Source: Actinacidiphila glaucinigra (GTDB lineage Bacteria; Actinomycetota; Actinomycetes; Streptomycetales; Streptomycetaceae). From it: a DNA stretch of 64,000 nucleotides. The number at the start of each line of letters is the position of its first letter. Position 1 is the stretch's first letter. Below the pieces are notes generated by a model. That model did no database searches, was not told where the DNA came from, and worked only from the letters and a program-made list of their open reading frames with translations. Below are positions 62,033 through 64,000 of the stretch, in pieces. The position numbers and the translations under genes are program-made. The DNA is taken from assembly GCF_900188405.1 (NCBI RefSeq), contig NZ_FZOF01000003.1, forward strand, positions 124,001-188,000, in the 5' to 3' direction.

Positions 62033-62627
62033 CCACAACGACCACTACCACCGGCTGCTCCTGCGCAAGGTCCCGCCCGGCGCGCTCACCGCCCTGGACG
62101 TCGGCTGCGGCACCGGCCGCTTCGCCCGGCGCCTGGCCGCCCGCGGACTGCGGGTCGACGCGATCGACGCCTCCCCCGAGGCCGTGGCCGCGGCCGGAAC
62201 CGCACCCGGGGTCACCTTCCGCACCGCGGACGTCACCCGCGTGGACCTCCCCCCGGCCCACTACGACGTCATCACCTGCCTGGCCGCCCTGCACCACATG
62301 CCGCTCGCCACGGTCACCGCACTGCGCGCCGCGCTCGCCCCCGGCGGCACCCTGCTCGTCCTGGGCTGCTATCCCGAACGCACCCCCGCCGACTGGGCGG
62401 TGAGCCTGACGGCCGTCCCCGTCAACGCCGCCGCCCGGCTGGCCGTAGCCGCCGCCGACCGGATCCGCGGCCACGAACCGCAGCCGGTCCGGGCCCCCGT
62501 ACGCCCACCGGGCACACCCCTGCCGCAGATCCGCACCGAAGCGGCGCGCCTGCTGCCGGGCAGCCGTATCCGACGCCTGCTGTTCTGGCGCTACCTGCTG
62601 GTGTACCGCGACGGCACGCCCGGCTGA
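62022..62627 (+). CDS. SAM-dependent methyltransferase (class I)
   Basis: A 201-residue enzyme with motif I ALDVGCGTGRFARRLAARG at residues ~24-42, VDAIDASPEAV (acidic loop), FRTADVTRVDLP and ITCLAALHHMPL. The C-terminal half is basic (RPPGTPLPQIRTEAARLLPGSRIRRLLFWRYLLVY), typical of small UbiE/ArsM-like methyltransferases. It overlaps the exonuclease gene by 11 bases. The substrate is unknown. Confidence 0.9.
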   Translation: MPFDHNDHYHRLLLRKVPPGALTALDVGCGTGRFARRLAARGLRVDAIDASPEAVAAAGTAPGVTFRTADVTRVDLPPAHYDVITCLAALHHMPLATVTALRAALAPGGTLLVLGCYPERTPADWAVSLTAVPVNAAARLAVAAADRIRGHEPQPVRAPVRPPGTPLPQIRTEAARLLPGSRIRRLLFWRYLLVYRDGTPG

Positions 62628-62637
62628 CCGGCCCCGC

Positions 62638-62958
62638 TCAGGCCTGGCCGGTGTCGAAACGGCTGACCTTGCCGCCGTCCACGGTGAAACGCCACTTCGT
62701 GCGCATCTCACCCCACGCGTCGTTGCGGTAGTCCGCGATGAGGGTGAGCCCCGCCGAGTCCTGGGACTGCACGTCCATGTGGCCGTGGGAATCGAAGATC
62801 TCCCGCTCCGCCCACTCCTGCAGGTCGCGGTCGGAACCGTCGTCGGACATCGTCGCGTTCTCGGCGAGCGCGGCCTCGAAGGCCTCCCGGTCCCCGGCGT
62901 TCACCGCCGAGACGAAGGCGCGGACGGCCGGTTCGTTGAGGGCGTCGGTGCGGATCAT
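62638..62958 (-). CDS. SnoaL/NTF2-like small protein
   Basis: A 106-residue single-domain protein: an N-terminal helix (NEPAVRAFVSAVNAGDREAFEAALAENATMSDDG) followed by beta strands (AGLTLIADYRNDAWGEMRTKWRFTVDGGKVSRFDTGQA). This is the alpha+beta cone fold of SnoaL/NTF2-like proteins. No catalytic residues can be assigned. It is convergent with the methyltransferase. Confidence 0.82.
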   Translation of the reverse strand: MIRTDALNEPAVRAFVSAVNAGDREAFEAALAENATMSDDGSDRDLQEWAEREIFDSHGHMDVQSQDSAGLTLIADYRNDAWGEMRTKWRFTVDGGKVSRFDTGQA

Positions 62959-63145
62959 CGCTGCTGCTCCCTGTGCTCACGGGTCGTGCCACCAGCCTCG
63001 CCCGAGCGGCCCCCGCGCGCTACCCGGGGCCGGGCGGCCCGCCTGCCGTTCACCCGCGGGGACCGCCACGACTGGCCACGCGACGGGACCACGGCGACCC
63101 TGGGATCCAGCCCGGCGGCCCGACAGCGACGGCAGGAGCACACGC

Positions 63146-64000
63146 GTGGCGAGTGGGGGCGAGGACCTCACCGACGAAGGACGCGACGTCCTGCGGTACG
63201 TCCGGCTGCTCCCCGTCGTGCTGCTCGTCGGCGGCTTCCTGGTCGACTACCTGACCCCCGCCCAGTTCAGCGCCACCGCCTTCTACTCCGTCGCCCCCAT
63301 GCTCGCCGCCCCCCTGATGTCCCTGCCCGGCACCGTGCTGGTCGGAGTGGGCGCCATCGCCGCCGACGCGGGCATCCTCGCCCACTTCGGATACATCGGC
63401 GGCCCCGGCGGCATCAGCGAACTGCTGTCGATCTGCGCCGTCGCCGTCGTCGCCGTGTTCATCAACCGCCTGCTCCACGTCCGCGAGGTACGGCTGCGCT
63501 CCGCGCGCAGCGTCGCCGCCGCCGTGCAACGCGCCGTGCTGCCCGTTCCGCCGCGGCAGGTCGGGCTGTACCGCATCGCCGCCCGCTACGAGACCGCCGA
63601 GGCCGAGGCGGAGATCGGCGGCGACCTCTACGCCGTCCAGGACACCCCCTACGGGCTGCGCTGCATCATGGGCGACGTACGCGGCAAGGGCATGGCGGCC
63701 GTGGAGGCGGCCACCGTCGTGCTCGGCGCGTTCCGCATGGCCGCCGACGAGGAACCCACCCTCGCGGGGGTGGCGGCCCGCATGGACCGGGCGCTGTGGC
63801 GCGAGGCCGAACGCCGCGAGGGCATGGACCGCCTGGAATGGTTCGTCACCGCCGTCCTCGCCGAATTCCCGGCCGACGGCACCGGGCTGCGCCTGGTCAA
63901 CCGCGGGCACCCGCCCCCACTGGTGCTGCACCAGGGCGCCGTGCGCTGCGCCGAACCGGCCGGCCACGCCCTGCCCCTCGGAATGGGCCTGTGCGAGGCC
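63146..64000 (+). CDS. Membrane PP2C-type (SpoIIE/RsbU-like) phosphatase, 3' end outside window
   Basis: About 285 residues are visible from GTG at 63146 (GGAG at 63135) before the window ends. Residues ~18-110 hold three or four membrane segments (LLPVVLLVGGFLVDYL; LAAPLMSLPGTVLVGVGAIAADAGILA; LLSICAVAVVAVFINRLL). The phosphatase domain starts with QRAVLPVPPRQVGLYRIAARYETAEAEAEIGGDLYAV (metal aspartate in GGDLY) and GLRCIMGDVRGKGMAA (GDVxGKG). Such proteins dephosphorylate anti-anti-sigma factors in sigma-B-like partner switching. Confidence 0.93.
   Translation, partial: MASGGEDLTDEGRDVLRYVRLLPVVLLVGGFLVDYLTPAQFSATAFYSVAPMLAAPLMSLPGTVLVGVGAIAADAGILAHFGYIGGPGGISELLSICAVAVVAVFINRLLHVREVRLRSARSVAAAVQRAVLPVPPRQVGLYRIAARYETAEAEAEIGGDLYAVQDTPYGLRCIMGDVRGKGMAAVEAATVVLGAFRMAADEEPTLAGVAARMDRALWREAERREGMDRLEWFVTAVLAEFPADGTGLRLVNRGHPPPLVLHQGAVRCAEPAGHALPLGMGLCEA

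Overview
The window is high-GC DNA (roughly 72% by eye) with GTG/TTG starts, frequent 1-4 nt stop/start overlaps, TAT or lipobox sugar-binding lipoproteins and gene families typical of Streptomyces (RNase Sa-type ribonuclease, IclR-controlled allantoin genes, ROK regulators). I infer a Streptomyces chromosome segment. No rRNA, tRNA, CRISPR array, transposase or phage gene was found. The content is mostly carbon and nitrogen catabolism organised in substrate-specific operons.

Layout. 1-6.5 kb: small conserved proteins, exonuclease III, a metallo-hydrolase, a frameshifted PcaL-type fusion, a ROK sugar kinase and its coupled membrane protein. 6.5-10.2 kb (minus): GntR regulator plus a CUT2-type sugar ABC importer. 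10.3-21.5 kb: a split myo-inositol locus. iolC, an aldolase, iolB and iolD lie on the minus strand, and divergently there is a second, paralogous CUT2 importer followed by a TIM-barrel isomerase/dehydratase and two Gfo/Idh dehydrogenases. 21.6-24.7 kb: membrane protein, methyltransferase, cytochrome P450. 24.8-36.1 kb (minus): an eleven-gene operon that runs from a galactoside importer and GH36 alpha-galactosidase through a sugar dehydrogenase, mutarotase, lactonase, galactonate dehydratase, KDG(al) kinase and KDPG(al) aldolase. This is a complete oxidative (De Ley-Doudoroff type) galactose route with its own GntR regulator. 36.7-39.0 kb: HAD phosphatase, secreted RNase, LysR. 39.0-41.3 kb: tdh-kbl threonine catabolism. 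41.6-43.7 kb: peroxiredoxin, TetR, AIM24 protein. 43.7-51.7 kb: ROK repressor divergent from an importer, GH1 beta-glucosidase and secreted GH30-ricin glucanase. 51.8 kb: orphan Imm21-like protein. 52.4-61.3 kb: allantoicase, allantoinase, IclR regulator, LLM oxidoreductase, phosphatase, MobA-like transferase and malate synthase, which together can turn allantoin into malate via glyoxylate. 61.4-64 kb: exonuclease, methyltransferase, SnoaL-like protein and the start of a membrane PP2C phosphatase.

Regulation can be partly read from the DNA. There is a perfect palindrome directly after a good promoter in front of the GH1/GH30 operon; a repeated 24-nt motif at both inositol promoters; a repeated AT-rich element fused to a -35 box upstream of the galactoside operon; a shared motif in front of allantoinase and malate synthase; and a perfect palindrome between the peroxiredoxin and tetR genes. 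The most structurally unusual stretch is a gene-free block at about 56.05-56.48 kb, which is one long imperfect palindrome.
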